Shown piece by piece: positions 1 through 9,660 of a stretch of DNA of 64,000 nt. Numbering within the stretch: the stretch's first letter is position 1; the number at the start of each line of letters is the position of its first letter. Source of the DNA: Epiperipatus broadwayi (taxonomy: Eukaryota > Onychophora > Udeonychophora > Euonychophora > Peripatidae); assembly GCA_028023455.1 (NCBI GenBank), contig JAQFVV010012496.1, forward strand, positions 310,001-374,000. Direction: 5' to 3'. Position numbers and translations under genes: made by a program. The notes under the pieces were generated by a model. It saw nothing but the letters and a program-made list of their open reading frames with translations, had not been told where the DNA came from and ran no database searches.

Positions 1-1100
1 CTGTATCGAGGCACTTTACAAATATTTTTCCTTTCTCATAACTTCTATATACTGTTTTCTGTAGTATTTCCATTTTTACTGTAAGGTTTTGGCTAAACTT
101 GAATAAAATATCCTGGTAAGAAAACTTTTAAAAATTAGCCCTCCATGTAAAGGCAGTTCAAAATATTATATTTTAAAAAACTTTTAAAATAAATATAAAA
201 TTTTAAAATTATATTACTTTTCTAGCTTACGATCTTATTCAGCTAAAAAAATATGTTACTCCCTCCTTCACTTACACATTACTTTCTCCCGCTCCGTCTA
301 ATTCTTATATTTTGTCTGCTAAAATACCTCCGTTGATTGGTTAATGACTTTTTTAGCGCGAACAAATTTACACATTTTAGTTTTATAATAGATTAAACCT
401 TTTTAAAATAAAGAATTTATGACGTCATGTCTTAAATATTATTTAGAATAGTATTTTTTAACTCAATTATAATTTTATCAAAATCATTTAAACTTTAAAA
501 CAATTATTAAAATATCATTTAATATTTCAACTTTTACTTTAACGATCGATAGCAATTATATCTAATTCTATAATTCACAAACTTTATTATTATATTCTAA
601 CAAGCGTGTGTGTGAAGGTATATAATATACAGTCACATGATTACCAACTTTATCAGATGATTTTTTAATTTACGTCTCGGTCTAAATTACCAAAACTGAT
701 ATATTTTATAAAAATTTGGAAAATAATTTAAAAATGTAGAACTAAATATAATTCTCACCATCCTAAAGTTTATTTTAAAATATATTAGATTAAATTTGAA
801 TATTAATTATAATTATAATATTACATATCGTTTTTTATTTAATTTATTAGTTTTAAAATATTACAATTGGATTGTTAATATACTTTTAACTATTTATAGC
901 TGTATTATTTTATATGGCCAGCTTTTACAACCATAAGCAAGGATATAATTAAGCTTTATTTAACTGTTTTCTTTTAAAACAATCCATTACACTTTTATAT
1001 ACCAGGTATTTTCAGCCTTAAATTGTACTATAAGATCTAATCGATCATACAATTATCAATATATTACACAAACGTATCTTAAAATTTAAAATTTTTTAGC
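1..1100. other. AT-rich non-coding stretch
   Basis: No open frame, RNA gene or clear repeat is visible. The only less AT-biased part is about 255-365, a pyrimidine-rich run followed by mixed sequence, which I cannot assign. Confidence 0.5.
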
Positions 1101-1178
1101 AATTAACCATTCTACCCTATTATGACCTATAGATAAGGGCACAATATATACTGAACAATGATAAAGATATATGTAAAA

Positions 1179-1243
1179 GATTCTGATCTAGACCCACTAG
1201 TGAGTGCTGATTTAGCACAAAATATGGATCTTGGAGGATCATA
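1179..1243 (+). ncRNA. Decayed hammerhead ribozyme (family A)
   Basis: This is a degenerate type I hammerhead. The CUGAUGA core has become CUAGUGA and the GAA element has become AAA. The outer stem I strands (TGATC and GGATCA) and the stem II sequence are still recognisable. It should be inactive. Confidence 0.5.
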
Positions 1244-1345
1244 CATTTTTTGCACACGTCTTTGGTCATATGTTTATGATTACACCCATTCACAATGTGT
1301 TAAAAGATGATAGAAACTATATCTCATCTTGCGTGAGTGAGAATG

Positions 1346-1865
1346 GTGTAGTTCAGGGGTGGACAAATAGTGGGCTGCGGGCCACATGCAGCCCACCAAG
1401 AGTTTTGTTGCGACCTGCCAAGACAGTCAAAAAATACGCTTGAACTGAGATTTTCTTCCCATGCACGACCAAAGATTCGTCTCCTATTTTCCACTAGGAC
1501 TTGGCCACATCAAAACGCATGTGCAGTGTAGATATGATGCACATTGCTTTTCCGGTTGATCTGGTTAATTTCAATTTTGTCTTTCCAACAGTAAATATAT
1601 AAATTTCCAACTTCAGTGAAACCACTGAACCCTCCAGAAAACGTAAAATCAGGGATGAATGTTGTGTGTTTAATGAAGAATGGACAAGCAAATATTTCTT
1701 TGATAATACAGGGAATAAAACAGTGTGTTTATTATGTCATGAAAAAAAGTGCGGCCCTCCGCTGACCTCCACTTCCACAAAGTGGCCCCGACGCTACCCT
1801 TCACTAATCTCCACTTCAGCAAAGTGGTCCCCGAGCCAAAATAATTGCCCACCCCTAGTGTAGTG
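1346..1865 (+). mobile_element. hAT DNA transposon, internally deleted, with target duplication
   Basis: The element runs from 1354 to 1857. The left end begins CAGGGGTGGACAA and the right end is the inverted TTGCCCACCCCTA. It is flanked by 8-bp duplications differing at one base (GTGTAGTT at 1346-1353, GTGTAGTG at 1858-1865). An 8-bp duplication with a CAGGGGTGG terminus is the hAT signature. Only the start of a transposase frame remains, so it cannot move on its own. Confidence 0.85.
1636..1752 (+). pseudogene. hAT transposase N-terminal remnant
   Basis: One frame reads RKRKIRDECCVFNEEW, followed by a KYFF segment and a CLLCHEK run. This matches the start of the hAT transposases that open with a basic KRK segment, a NEEW..KYFF motif and a Cys-x2-Cys zinc-finger half. 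About 39 codons survive. The finger's His residues, the DDE-like catalytic core and the dimerisation region are absent, so the right TIR follows directly after the deletion. Family assignment rests on the motif, the TIRs and the 8-bp duplication. Confidence 0.6.
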
Positions 1866-1925
1866 CAAATTACACTACAGAAATATTATTACTTAATAGA
1901 TCCAATCTAAGATTGTTTTGCTTTT

Positions 1926-2640
1926 TATTAAATATCTTGCAATTATCTAGCTTTTGTGCGTGTATATATATATATTTAATTTTACGTTCTTTCATGGCGT
2001 AATGTTAAATTAACATCACTTAAAATTGTTATAGATTTATGCAATATTTTATTAAATATTTATATTCATTATATATAAATTATTTCTGAAGTTAATCCAA
2101 TAATACTTTAGAATCAACAATAATTTACATCTAATATGAAAGGGTGATATTCAGTCGAAATTTATTTTAATAAATTTAAACTCTCCTTTTTAATTTTACA
2201 ACTAAGAAGACTTTTTTAAAAAAAAATTTTAGATAATAAAAACATTTTATATTTTTATGATCTAGATTCTAGAATGGTGAATAGAAATACGACTAAAGGG
2301 AATATCATTTAGATTTGTTACAGACAAGCATTTATCCCTAAGATTAGCATAATTATTATTCATAAACTTCAGGATTATTCTGGTATCTGAAAATATAATT
2401 AAAAATACATACATTTTTGGAAACTATGCAAAATATACATATTTTTTTCTACTACCGTTATTTTCTAAAAACATTGTTTTTATTTAAAATTTATTAAATA
2501 GAACACTATAGGTTTTTCTTAAGTACTATATTATAAGTGTCAAATAATAAATAATCATGGCTTTACCTGTTTAAGAATAAATAAAACTGTCTTTATCAAC
2601 TGTTCCTTTAGCCGCCTAGTATAGAGTTGGACTGGGCAAT
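1926..2640. other. AT-rich non-coding stretch
   Basis: Homopolymer A/T runs and short TA repeats; no gene or clear element seen. Confidence 0.5.
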
Positions 2641-2810
2641 AAATATTTGATTATTCAAGATGATAGAGTTAATTGTACTATTTGATTAATGATTGAATTA
2701 TTTACTTCATTAAATTGTAAATTATATATATATATATGTGTATAGATATAACAAAGACCTCCATACTTCCCCATTCTTTTTAAATTCATATAAATAAAGA
2801 TATAATAAAA

Positions 2811-2876
2811 GATAAATGATCCCCAAGATGCATTTCGTGCTGAACCAGCACTCATCAGTTGGCCCAGGTCACTATC
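2811..2876 (-). ncRNA. Type I hammerhead ribozyme, intact core (family A)
   Basis: On the minus strand: CCAA (2859-2862), CUGAUGA (2852-2858), a perfect 6-bp stem II GUGCUG/CAGCAC with a GUU loop (2837-2851), GAA, palindromic stem III AUGCAU (2828-2833), then C and UUGG. Predicted cleavage lies between 2827 and 2826. CCAA/UUGG form proximal stem I. The distal stem (GUGACC with GGAUCA) is imperfect. All core residues known to be needed are present. Confidence 0.8.
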
Positions 2877-3204
2877 TCTCATATATATCTCTTATTATAT
2901 GCAAAGTATTTATCTAGAGTAAATTGTTACATTTTCATTTACCAGTGTCAAACTCCCTCCACTCACAACTTTGACGCCATCCATTTCAGATAAATACACT
3001 AATGATTATTACTAATCATTTTCGAAACTAGAGATTATGTCTAGCACAGATATAAACTTTAAACCTCAGTTAAAGATTAATATATCTGATTTTTTAAATT
3101 TACACACGCGGAGTTATTCACTTTCTCTGTCCCGTATGTAATATATTTATAGATATAATAAACACCTCCATATTTCCCCATTCTTTTTAAATTCATATAA
3201 TAAA

Positions 3205-3240
3205 AGATGAGTGCTGGTTCAGCACGAAAATCATTTATCT
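3205..3240 (+). ncRNA. Truncated hammerhead at a palindrome centre
   Basis: GATGA, the perfect stem II GTGCTG/CAGCAC and GAAA are kept. The CU of the core, stem III and proximal stem I are lost. It sits at the centre of the 2939-3520 palindrome, as expected if the inverted copy joined inside the ribozyme. Confidence 0.55.
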
Positions 3241-3574
3241 TTTATTATAACTTTATTTATATGAATTTAAAAAGAATGGGAAAGTATGGAGGTGTTTATT
3301 ATATCTATAAAGATACGGGACAAAGAAAAGTGAATAACTCTGTGTGTGTAAATTTAAAAAATCAGATATATTAATCTTTAACTGAGGTTTAAAGTTTATA
3401 TCTGTTCCAGAGATAATCTCTAGTTTCGAAAATGATTAGTAATAATCTTTAGTGTATTTATCTGAAATGGATGGCGTCAAAGTTGTGAGTAAAGGAAGTT
3501 TGACAATGGTAAATGAAAATGTAACAATTTATATATATGTGCTGTATGCACAGATAATGAAGCTAGTATATATC

Positions 3575-3622
3575 AAAAAATGCTATATTAGCTGAGCGCT
3601 TTCGAGACATTTTTTGCTCTCA
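3575..3622 (-). ncRNA. Penelope 3' hairpin motif (GAAAGCGCU type)
   Basis: The minus strand reads TATGAGAGC, an A-rich loop, then GTCTCGAAAGCGCTCAGC. GAGA/UCUC form a stem and AGCGCU is self-complementary. It lies about 60-80 bp after the Penelope stop codon. The second half resembles a hammerhead (stem II, GAAA, short stem III), but no CUGAUGA precedes the stem, so it is not a canonical hammerhead. Confidence 0.45.
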
Positions 3623-3678
3623 TACTCATAGCTACTATTTTGTTAAAAACCGCGTTGTTAGAAGGAAAATTTATGCAA

Positions 3679-3830
3679 AATAATGCAAATTAGTTATAAC
3701 TGCCATTTTCGGGACAGGGCAAAGCAAACTTCTCTTCGATTAATGGACCTAGGATCGCTTGCTATGTGTAATGCTTCTCTGATCTTGCGTTTAGCATCGT
3801 GTTTTTCTGATCAAACAATGTTAGCAGACT
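3679..3830 (-). pseudogene. Penelope-like protein, C-terminal remnant
   Basis: One minus-strand frame reads DAKRKIREALHIASDPRSIN and then RREVCFALSRKWQL before a stop. This matches the ends of the Penelope frames at 4994-5152 and 35830-37186, which share the order KRKIKEA, INR and a Trp near the C-terminus. In this family the tail follows the GIY-YIG endonuclease domain. Upstream the frame is interrupted by a stop. The RT and most of the endonuclease are missing, so it is non-functional. Confidence 0.6.
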
Positions 3831-3939
3831 TGGGTTCGAATCTATGGCTGATTGTTTTTTCGTGCTCAACATATACTAGCTTCATTATCTGTGCGCACAG
3901 CATATATATATTATTTAATTCAATAAACATATTTTTCTA

Positions 3940-4280
3940 GTCTTTTTAACAAGTTTTCAATCCAAGAACCATGAGACTTTGAGCTCACACCGGCTCAACG
4001 GTTGAAAATATGGGGGGGGGGTAGAACTAATTAATTCCAATGGGTAGATTTTATGTTTCTTTAAATTTCATTTTCTAACTAAACATAAATAAATAAATAA
4101 AAATTTTGATCTAAAATATTTGGTCTCATAAAGAAATCAGAAGAAAAAAAATAAAAATAAAAACGCTTTGCGGGATGATTATAATAAAACAGAAATTTTG
4201 AAATTTGTGGCTCAGACGTATTTTGCAATGAATGATTAACATATATATATATATAAGATTAAAAGTTAAGTCTTATATAT
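3940..4280. other. AT-rich stretch with a G run
   Basis: No gene seen. It contains a 10-base G run at about 4013-4022 and A-rich runs near 4090 and 4145. Confidence 0.4.
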
Positions 4281-4560
4281 GTACGTAGAGGAATTTGAAT
4301 TCAGGATTTTTCAGTATATTCGTCCTTCACTCCATCTCAAGCAACCGATACATATGACCACACACTTGCGAAAAAGATTCATAATCCGCATTTCGTGCAG
4401 AACCAGCACTCATCAGTTGGACCAGATCATTACCTCCTACACATATATATATATATGGAATCAGTGCTCGGTTCATATTAACTTTAATAAACAGGCTTCA
4501 ATCTTTTCATCTTTCCAACTATTCAACTGTCAATTTCACTGAAAAACCTATGATAGAACT
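4280..4560 (-). mobile_element. Family A ribozyme element fragment
   Basis: It carries the family A blocks in order: GACCACACAC near 4360, the hammerhead at 4374-4440, then a CAGTGCTCGGTT block and the AACTTTAATAAACAGGCTTCAAT block that also occurs at 11.9, 44.25 and 52.3 kb. It stops abruptly at a G/C homopolymer stretch (about 4566). Confidence 0.55.
4374..4440 (-). ncRNA. Decayed hammerhead ribozyme (family A)
   Basis: CCAA, CUGAUGA, GUGC...GCAC and GAAA are present in order on the minus strand. The stem III/cleavage region has drifted to AUGCGGAUUAUG and the UUGG strand is lost, so proximal stem I cannot form. Confidence 0.5.
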
Positions 4561-4563
4561 ATC

Positions 4564-4645
4564 AAACCCCCGGGGGGAAGGCCCCCCCTCTTTTGGTTGG
4601 TTTGGGGGGGATTTTTTATTTTTTTTTTTTGGGGTTTATTTATTG
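4564..4645. other. Homopolymer-rich segment, possible assembly artefact
   Basis: A block of C, G and T runs (CCCCCGGGGGG, GGCCCCCCC, GGGGGGG and a long T run) is unlike everything around it. It interrupts a family A element and could be low-quality consensus. Confidence 0.4.
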
Positions 4646-4659
4646 GTAGAGCTTTTATT

Positions 4660-4925
4660 ACTGGATTTGATATTGTAGTCATGCCTATGTAGACACTACG
4701 TCAATATAACCCCTCATATTATCGAACCATTACGTATCCGTATACTTAATGTAATTGTAAGGGACTTGTACTCATATTTTCAAACTCCCCACAGCTATCC
4801 AACCCATCTTATACAACCGATCATGGCCACATAGTGTGAAAAAATTCAATGATCTCCAATATATGTATTTCATGTATAAACAAAATAAAATATGGTGGTC
4901 ATGTGATGTTTGATGGTTATAAACA
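4660..4925 (-). mobile_element. Family A fragment joined to a family B end
   Basis: The region up to about 4880 matches family A, with a hammerhead 3' half at 4840-4872 (minus strand GAAAUACAUAUAUUGG). From about 4893 it switches to the family B terminal sequence GTGGTCATGTGATGTTTGATGG. The join shows template switching or nested insertion. Confidence 0.45.
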
Positions 4926-4993
4926 ATATACAAGTATTTAAGCATCCATATATTGTATATTAATAAAAGAGCGATGGGATGAACTTATAATAA

Positions 4994-5152
4994 GCCAGTC
5001 ACGATTTCCAAACTAGAGATCCAGTGGTGGTTTGCAGAGAGCGACACAATCTCAAAAGGAAGATAAAAGAGGCTTACTTTATCGCTAGAGATAGCGACGC
5101 CATAAATAGAAAAGACTCTTGCTACAAAATATCCAGGAAATGGAATACGTAA
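4994..5152 (+). pseudogene. Penelope-like protein, C-terminal remnant
   Basis: An open run of 52 codons ends at TAA (5150-5152). It contains a HNLKRKIKEAYFIARDSDAI segment, then INRKDSC and ISRKW near the end. The KRKIKEA..FI, INR and terminal Trp pattern matches the tail of the Penelope frame at 35.8-37.2 kb. An in-frame stop lies directly upstream at 4991-4993. The GIY-YIG motif and RT are missing. Confidence 0.6.
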
Positions 5153-5209
5153 CTATCGCATTTGCATAAATTTACATCGCTCCTAATCAATTTCTTATCT
5201 ATTTACAAA

Positions 5210-5255
5210 ATGGCTATAAATATGAGGGCTCTGACCCTTGAAAGCGCTTAGCCAC
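5210..5255 (+). ncRNA. Penelope 3' hairpin motif (GAAAGCGCU type)
   Basis: About 60 bp after the Penelope stop codon: GGCTATAAATATGAGGG, a six-base loop, then CCCTTGAAAGCGCTTAGCC. GGG/CCC form a stem, AGCGCU is self-complementary and GGCUA can pair with UAGCC. It has the same order and spacing as the copy at 3575-3622. Confidence 0.45.
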
Positions 5256-5790
5256 TTAATTAAATATATGTATTAAAATAAAATATATATACATTGCTTT
5301 ATTTTGTCTTCAGCTTTGTGTGCTTGTGCGTGTTAGCGCATTTTATATTTTGCACTTTAGAACAATTAGCCACAAAGTTTAAACTGTTTGCTCATTTCAA
5401 TAAGATTAATATTAATTTTACAGATTAAAAGTTGTATGTACTTTATGCAAACCCAAACAGTTAATTTGGGAAAGGTTATCAATGGAATATATATAATGAA
5501 ATAAAGTCAGATGTAATAATTGTTTTATGTTAATGTAATTAATACGATTAGTAATGAAGTTTTTCATTAAATGTCTATTTTAATAATTTAAACATTTTTC
5601 TATCTTTGAAGTCGTGTAAAATAATCCGAAAGTATCTTTGACTTATTTGAAAATGATATTTTCAGAAAAAAAAAGTCTTTTATTTGCGAGAAGATTCATT
5701 TAGTGAAATTTAACCTTAACATTTTAGGCTTCTGTAATTAATTTTAAAGTGGAAGTTCTTAAAAAAAATACTCTCACTGCATAAATTACA
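5256..5790. other. AT-rich non-coding stretch
   Basis: No gene or repeat recognised. Confidence 0.4.
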
Positions 5791-5813
5791 TATCCCATTA
5801 AGATGATACTTAC

Positions 5814-5941
5814 TACTGGGAGATGTACAGAGCTTGTCAGCCATGCCTGTCCTATTCCTCTAGACCACGGGCCATTTTTATTTTCAAAACGAAAACAGTA
5901 ATTCAACGTCATTTGGTAAATGACAGTAATGAAAACCGCGT
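5814..5941 (-). CDS. Candidate internal exon of an unidentified gene
   Basis: Read on the minus strand, 128 bases lie between an acceptor (CCTTTGAG, AG at 5942-5943) and a strong donor GTAAGTATC (starting at 5813). Only one frame is open: two bases, then 42 codons including AVFITVIYQMTLNYCF, ENKNGPWSRGIGQAW and LTSSVHLPV. The segment is clearly less AT-biased than its surroundings. Its start phase (two bases completing a codon) fits the exon at 16751-16829, which ends one base into a codon. I do not recognise the protein family. The intervening 10.8 kb is full of transposons, which is compatible with an intron. Confidence 0.4.
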
Positions 5942-5949
5942 CTCAAAGG

Positions 5950-6590
5950 CTGACACAAAGGTTACCAGATTTTACCCATCATGCATTTCAAGTTGTCGTT
6001 GATTTATTATATAAAATATAATTAAGACTAATAAATAAAGTTTTTTAAAAATTTGGCATATTAAGTGCGACAAAAAGAAACAAAGTGTTGTTGAAATTTT
6101 ATTAATTTAATTTATAAAGACTTTTCAGAAAAAATGATAGATTTATATTTGAGTATTAAAAATTGCTTCCGTTTGAGAAATGTATATATATAGATTATAT
6201 TTGCTTTAGGTTATGTTTATAAAGTTATAACCTATGGAAGTTTTGCGTAATTTGTATAATAAAAAAAATATAAAGCAATAGTAATTAATCTATATACAGT
6301 TTTAAAAGTAAAGCCACTTCAATTATATACAGATACACAATTTTAATTAAACACAAACACGTTTTTACCTACTTAATGTTTTTCTAGCAAGCAAGCACAA
6401 ACAATTATCTTTTTTTATAAAAGTAAATAAGCCTATGCTTATTTATCTCAATTTTAAAAGCTTATTGTAGTATTTTTGCTATAATCCTACTTTTTTTAAT
6501 ACATATATATATATATAACCTCATTAATAATAAACTATATACAAATATTCATATAAACATTAAAAGCATAAACTTAAAATAGTCAATAAA
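5950..6590. other. AT-rich non-coding stretch
   Basis: No gene or element recognised; probably intron if the flanking exon candidates are real. Confidence 0.4.
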
Positions 6591-6596
6591 TAATTA

Positions 6597-6675
6597 AAAT
6601 TACCCCAAATTCACAATTCAACCAAACTAGCCAAGAAAATGGTTGAGTTGCAAATTTAGAGTAATTTTAAATATT
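6597..6675. repeat. Short palindrome
   Basis: The arm AAATTACCCC..CACAATTCAACCA is mirrored by TGGTTGAGTTGCAAATTT..GTAATTTT. A single arm of the same sequence (CTAAATTCAGAACTCAACCA) lies at 37500, just past the (AT)n next to the Penelope element. Confidence 0.5.
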
Positions 6676-6945
6676 TACAATAGAATAAATTTGTAGGCAA
6701 AAGTTTAATACTAAACTGAAAAAGAGTTCAAATATTTATTTTTGAAAGTGAAATCTGATGATGAATATTAATGAAAATAAAGGTTTATGTTATGAGAGAC
6801 CACGACTGAGATAGATTGTTGATTATCAAGTTTTGGTCATGGTTGTTCCTAGGTAAAAATTTGAAAGTGTAGGTATAAGTTAAACCATTTCTTGTTATTA
6901 CTTTTGAAAACATTGTACTTCTTATTGTCAAATATTATAGAGCAG
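6676..6945. other. AT-rich non-coding stretch
   Basis: Nothing recognised. Confidence 0.35.
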
Positions 6946-7335
6946 TACATGACCACCATCTTTTATGCTAGCATATAACTTATTAAACAGGCAAAACTCT
7001 CCATACAGTAGTTCCACCCTGTGCCAAGCAGAGTAATCAATGGATGCCAGAGAGCTTGTGCATAAAATTCCCATCTAGTGCCTACTCATCCAATATCCCC
7101 AAACTGGCTTGTGGTCTTTATCAGTGAGGATCCTAAGATAGATGCAGTGCTCTCAGATCCAAGGCTTCTCACTGATGAAGGCCACAAGCCAGAAACTAGT
7201 TTGGAGATATTGGATGAGTAGGCACTAGATGGGGATTTTATGCACAGGTCTTCTGGCATCCATTAATTACTCTGGTTGGCACAGGTTGGCACTACTGTAT
7301 GGAGAGTTTTGACTGTTTATAATAGAACAGCATGC
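6946..7335. mobile_element. Family B ribozyme foldback element
   Basis: The left arm (GGCAAAACTCTCCATACAGT, about 6991) and right arm (ACTGTATGGAGAGTTTTG, about 7294) are inverted. Both carry the CTGGCATCCATT and TATTGGATGAGTAGGCACTA blocks typical of this family. The left arm has lost most of its hammerhead; the right arm keeps one at 7156-7216. Confidence 0.75.
7156..7216 (+). ncRNA. Type I hammerhead, near-intact (family B)
   Basis: Order: distal stem AUCCAA, GGC, proximal TTCTCA, core CUGAUGA, stem II GGC-CACAA-GCC (flanked by A on both sides), GAA, stem III ACUAGU, U, proximal TGGAGA, UA, distal UUGGAU. One C-A mismatch lies in proximal stem I. Cleavage is expected after the U following ACUAGU. 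Confidence 0.65.
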
Positions 7336-7888
7336 AAGCCACATGGTTCTTAAAGTGTGAATATTTACAGAGACTTAAAGAGTGGAAAATATTTTATATA
7401 CTTTTTAAGTAATTGCTTGAGGTTGATTGTAGCCTATGAAACACAAATAGGCATAGAGATGAGAAGTATGGGCAGGTTTGGAAAAGGTGCAGCAATTCTA
7501 TTCTTGAGAGACCTCTCCATGTGCAACATAAATCAAAATAGTTAATTATTCTATTAATCAGTTCATAATTAAACAAAACATTATCATTAAGCAATTTTGC
7601 TAAAATAAATTTACATTTTCTAATTGTCTATAGTTGACCCCCTACTTTGTATTCTTATCTTATCAAATGTATCATTTCACTTAAGGCTTTCAACATTTGC
7701 AAAATAAAAGCAGAGAGTAAATACTCTAAGAAAAAGTGATTGGCCAATGGCTTCTGTGATAAAATCTTTATTTAATAAGCAATTATTAATTTCATTCTGA
7801 ATTACCAACAATGTTGACAAAGGTATGCTTATAAACATCAGAATGGATTTATTCAACTCTTGATTCCTTTGTTCAACATTTAGAGTGC
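7336..7888. other. Non-coding stretch
   Basis: Short frames exist, but none has splice context or a recognisable motif. Confidence 0.35.
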
Positions 7889-7890
7889 TG

Positions 7891-7987
7891 TCAAGTATTA
7901 GTGGCCTAGTTGTTAGCATAGCTGCCTTCCAACTAGCTGGCCCGGGTTTGCTTACCAGTCAGCGCATTTGACATGTTAAAAAAAAAC
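7891..7987 (+). repeat. tRNA-derived SINE (diverged copy)
   Basis: Begins GTCAAGTATTAGTGGCCTAG (A-box region of a Leu/Ser-type tRNA), has GGCCCGGGTTTGCTTACC in the B-box position, and ends GCATTTGACATG followed by an A tail. It is one of seven copies of this roughly 100-bp element in the window. Confidence 0.6.
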
Positions 7988-7989
7988 AA

Positions 7990-8345
7990 TTTAGAGTGCT
8001 TTTAAGTCATAGCCTGGGGAAAAGTAATTTACCCCCTTTGTTTAAGCTACTATTATTAAATGCTAAATTATTTTGAAATTATAAATTTGAAATGAAATGA
8101 TTAGGGTGTTTATTTTAATTAATCAAATTTTGTATATTTACTGAGTGCACCAATATGCAAGAAACCAATATGTAAATCTATTAAATTTATTAATAATTAA
8201 CATCATAATTATATACTATTTCAGAGTAAGTGTACTGCCTAATACTAAGATTAATACCAGTTAAAAATCTATTGCACCAAAACAATTTTGCCTCTACAAT
8301 TTATATTTTTTTTCATAGCTAATAGATTCATATATATATATTATG
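7990..8345. other. AT-rich non-coding stretch
   Basis: Nothing recognised. Confidence 0.35.
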
Positions 8346-8349
8346 TGTA

Positions 8350-9048
8350 ATCACTTTAGTTGTTAAACTTATAATTACACAGAGGTTAAACTCTTCCTAC
8401 AGTAGTGCCACTCAGTGCAAGACAGAGTAATCAATGAATGCAAGAAGGTTTGTGCATAAAATCTCTATCTAGTGCCTACTCATTCAATATTCCCAGACTA
8501 GTTCCTAGCTATTGGCTTTCATCGGTGAAAAGCTTTAGATCTGAGAGCACTATACCTAGATCTTAGGATCTAATGCAAACCTCCAGCAGCCACCTTTTAT
8601 CTTATTAGCTAACTATAAAGTTTTTAAGTCCAAAATGAACACACAATAATGTTTTCAATTCAAGCTCATTAGTTTGTATAGATGTATAGATTTGAACTCA
8701 ATTGAGCATCCATACTTTTTGGTGTCTTTGGTTCTTTAATAACCATAGTCACCACAATCCTATTATGCAGGATTGGTATTACATCACTAAGCATTACATG
8801 ATCACCACTTTTTATGATTACACAAGCTGTTTACACAGAGGCTAAACTCTCCATACAGAAACTAGTGTGGGGATATTGGATGAGTAGGCACTAAATAGGG
8901 ATTGTATGTACTGACCTTCATGCATCTATTGATTACTCTGACTTGTACTGAATGGCGCTACTGTATGGAGAGTTTAACCTTTGTGTAAACAGTTTTTATA
9001 AGCATAAAAAATGGTGATCATGTGATGTTTAGTGGTTTAAAACTTATA
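8350..9048. mobile_element. Family B ribozyme element, longer form
   Basis: Layout: inverted end (TTAAACTCTTCCTACAGTAG), decayed hammerhead (8482-8540, minus), a non-coding interior (CCTCCAGCAGCCACCTTTTA to GCAGGATTGGT), a second copy of the inner end, a hammerhead 3' half at about 8866-8890 (plus), and the opposite end finishing GATCATGTGATGTTTAGTGG. No coding capacity is seen in the interior. Confidence 0.7.
8482..8540 (-). ncRNA. Decayed hammerhead (family B)
   Basis: The core reads CCGAUGA. Stem II has drifted (AGCC..GGCU order disturbed), while ACUAGUC and the TGGGAATATTGAAT side are kept. Probably inactive. Confidence 0.45.
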
Positions 9049-9194
9049 ATTAACAAAATCATTGATTAGATGGAAAACACTAATCATATTCAAGGCATTA
9101 CAAAATGAGTACAAATAATTGAAACAATGACTTTTTTATTTATTATCCTTCTCTACTATTTTAATTTAATTCATTACCTTTATAATTTATTACA

Positions 9195-9660
9195 TAGTAG
9201 AGATGTCTGCCCATCCCTTGTATTAAATAGATTATGTCCTGTGTATGAGGGGTCAGATTGATCTTAGGTCAAAATGGGTGTGACAAGAATCTCGGCCTCA
9301 GGATGGCCTTTGAGCATTCCAACATCAGATTTTCAATTGGATGGACGGTTGAAGAGTTGGAGTGTGGAGTGGATTGAAGCCTGTCCATTAAAGTATGAGG
9401 ATTGGTTAACTTAATATATATCTGAGCATTTATAGTATATATGTGCAGAGATGGTAATCTGGACCAACTGATGGTTACTGGTTTAGCATGAAATACGTAT
9501 ATTTGTGATTATTTATCTTTTCAACACATATGTGTTCAAGTGTATCAGTATTATGAGGTAGTGGGGAGAGTGGTGGGTCGTGTGAAAGTCTGTGCTCATA
9601 TACCCTATATATTACATATATAAACACAGGTATATAATAAGCTTGTGTGTTTCAGTTCTT
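9195..9660 (+). mobile_element. Family A ribozyme element (solo unit)
   Basis: Shares the blocks TATGAGGGGTCAGATTGA, GGATGGACGGTTGAAGAGTT, CCTGTCCATTAAAGTATGAG, the hammerhead, GTGTTCAAGTGTATCAGT and GTGAAAGTCTGTGCTCATAT with the elements at 32.5-33.1, 45.1 and 47.0 kb. Confidence 0.7.
9451..9516 (+). ncRNA. Decayed hammerhead (family A)
   Basis: CUGAUGG replaces CUGAUGA and stem II is weakened (GUUACUGGUUUAGCAU). The GAAAUACGUAUA cleavage side remains. Proximal UUGG is UUUG here. Probably inactive. Confidence 0.5.

Larger units (their letters stand above)
1100..1925 (+). mobile_element. Family A ribozyme element, split by a hAT insertion
   Basis: The sequence before 1354 and after 1857 matches other family A elements (15.6-16.0, 33.3-33.8 and 60.3-61.3 kb). 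It has the hammerhead remnant, then a segment ending in GTGTAGT, and then the shared ACACTACAGAAATATTATT run. The hAT element at 1354-1857 interrupts it, so the ribozyme element is the older insertion. Confidence 0.6.
2640..3530. mobile_element. Family A ribozyme element with a long palindrome
   Basis: Arms of about 250 bp (roughly 2939-3200 and 3235-3520) are inverted copies of each other. A third, directly repeated piece lies at 2740-2880: the CCCCATTCTTTTT block recurs at 2769 and 3177, about 408 bp apart. The outer ends carry a GTGTCAAAC...CACAACTTTGAC sequence shared with other family A elements. The tandem-plus-inverted structure resembles Penelope-type terminal repeats. Confidence 0.7.
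3535..3910 (-). mobile_element. Penelope-like element remnant bounded by an inverted repeat
   Basis: Inverted repeats of about 34 bp (left about 3540-3573, right about 3868-3902) share GCACAGATAATGAAGCTAGT. Between them lies the C-terminal end of a Penelope-type protein on the minus strand, followed by the CUCGAAAGCGCU hairpin motif. Only the 3' portion of the element survives. Confidence 0.6.

Noticed and set aside
2290-2395. Possible plus-strand exon after GTTACAG
   Set aside because: The polypyrimidine tract is poor and the reading is dominated by ATT codons.
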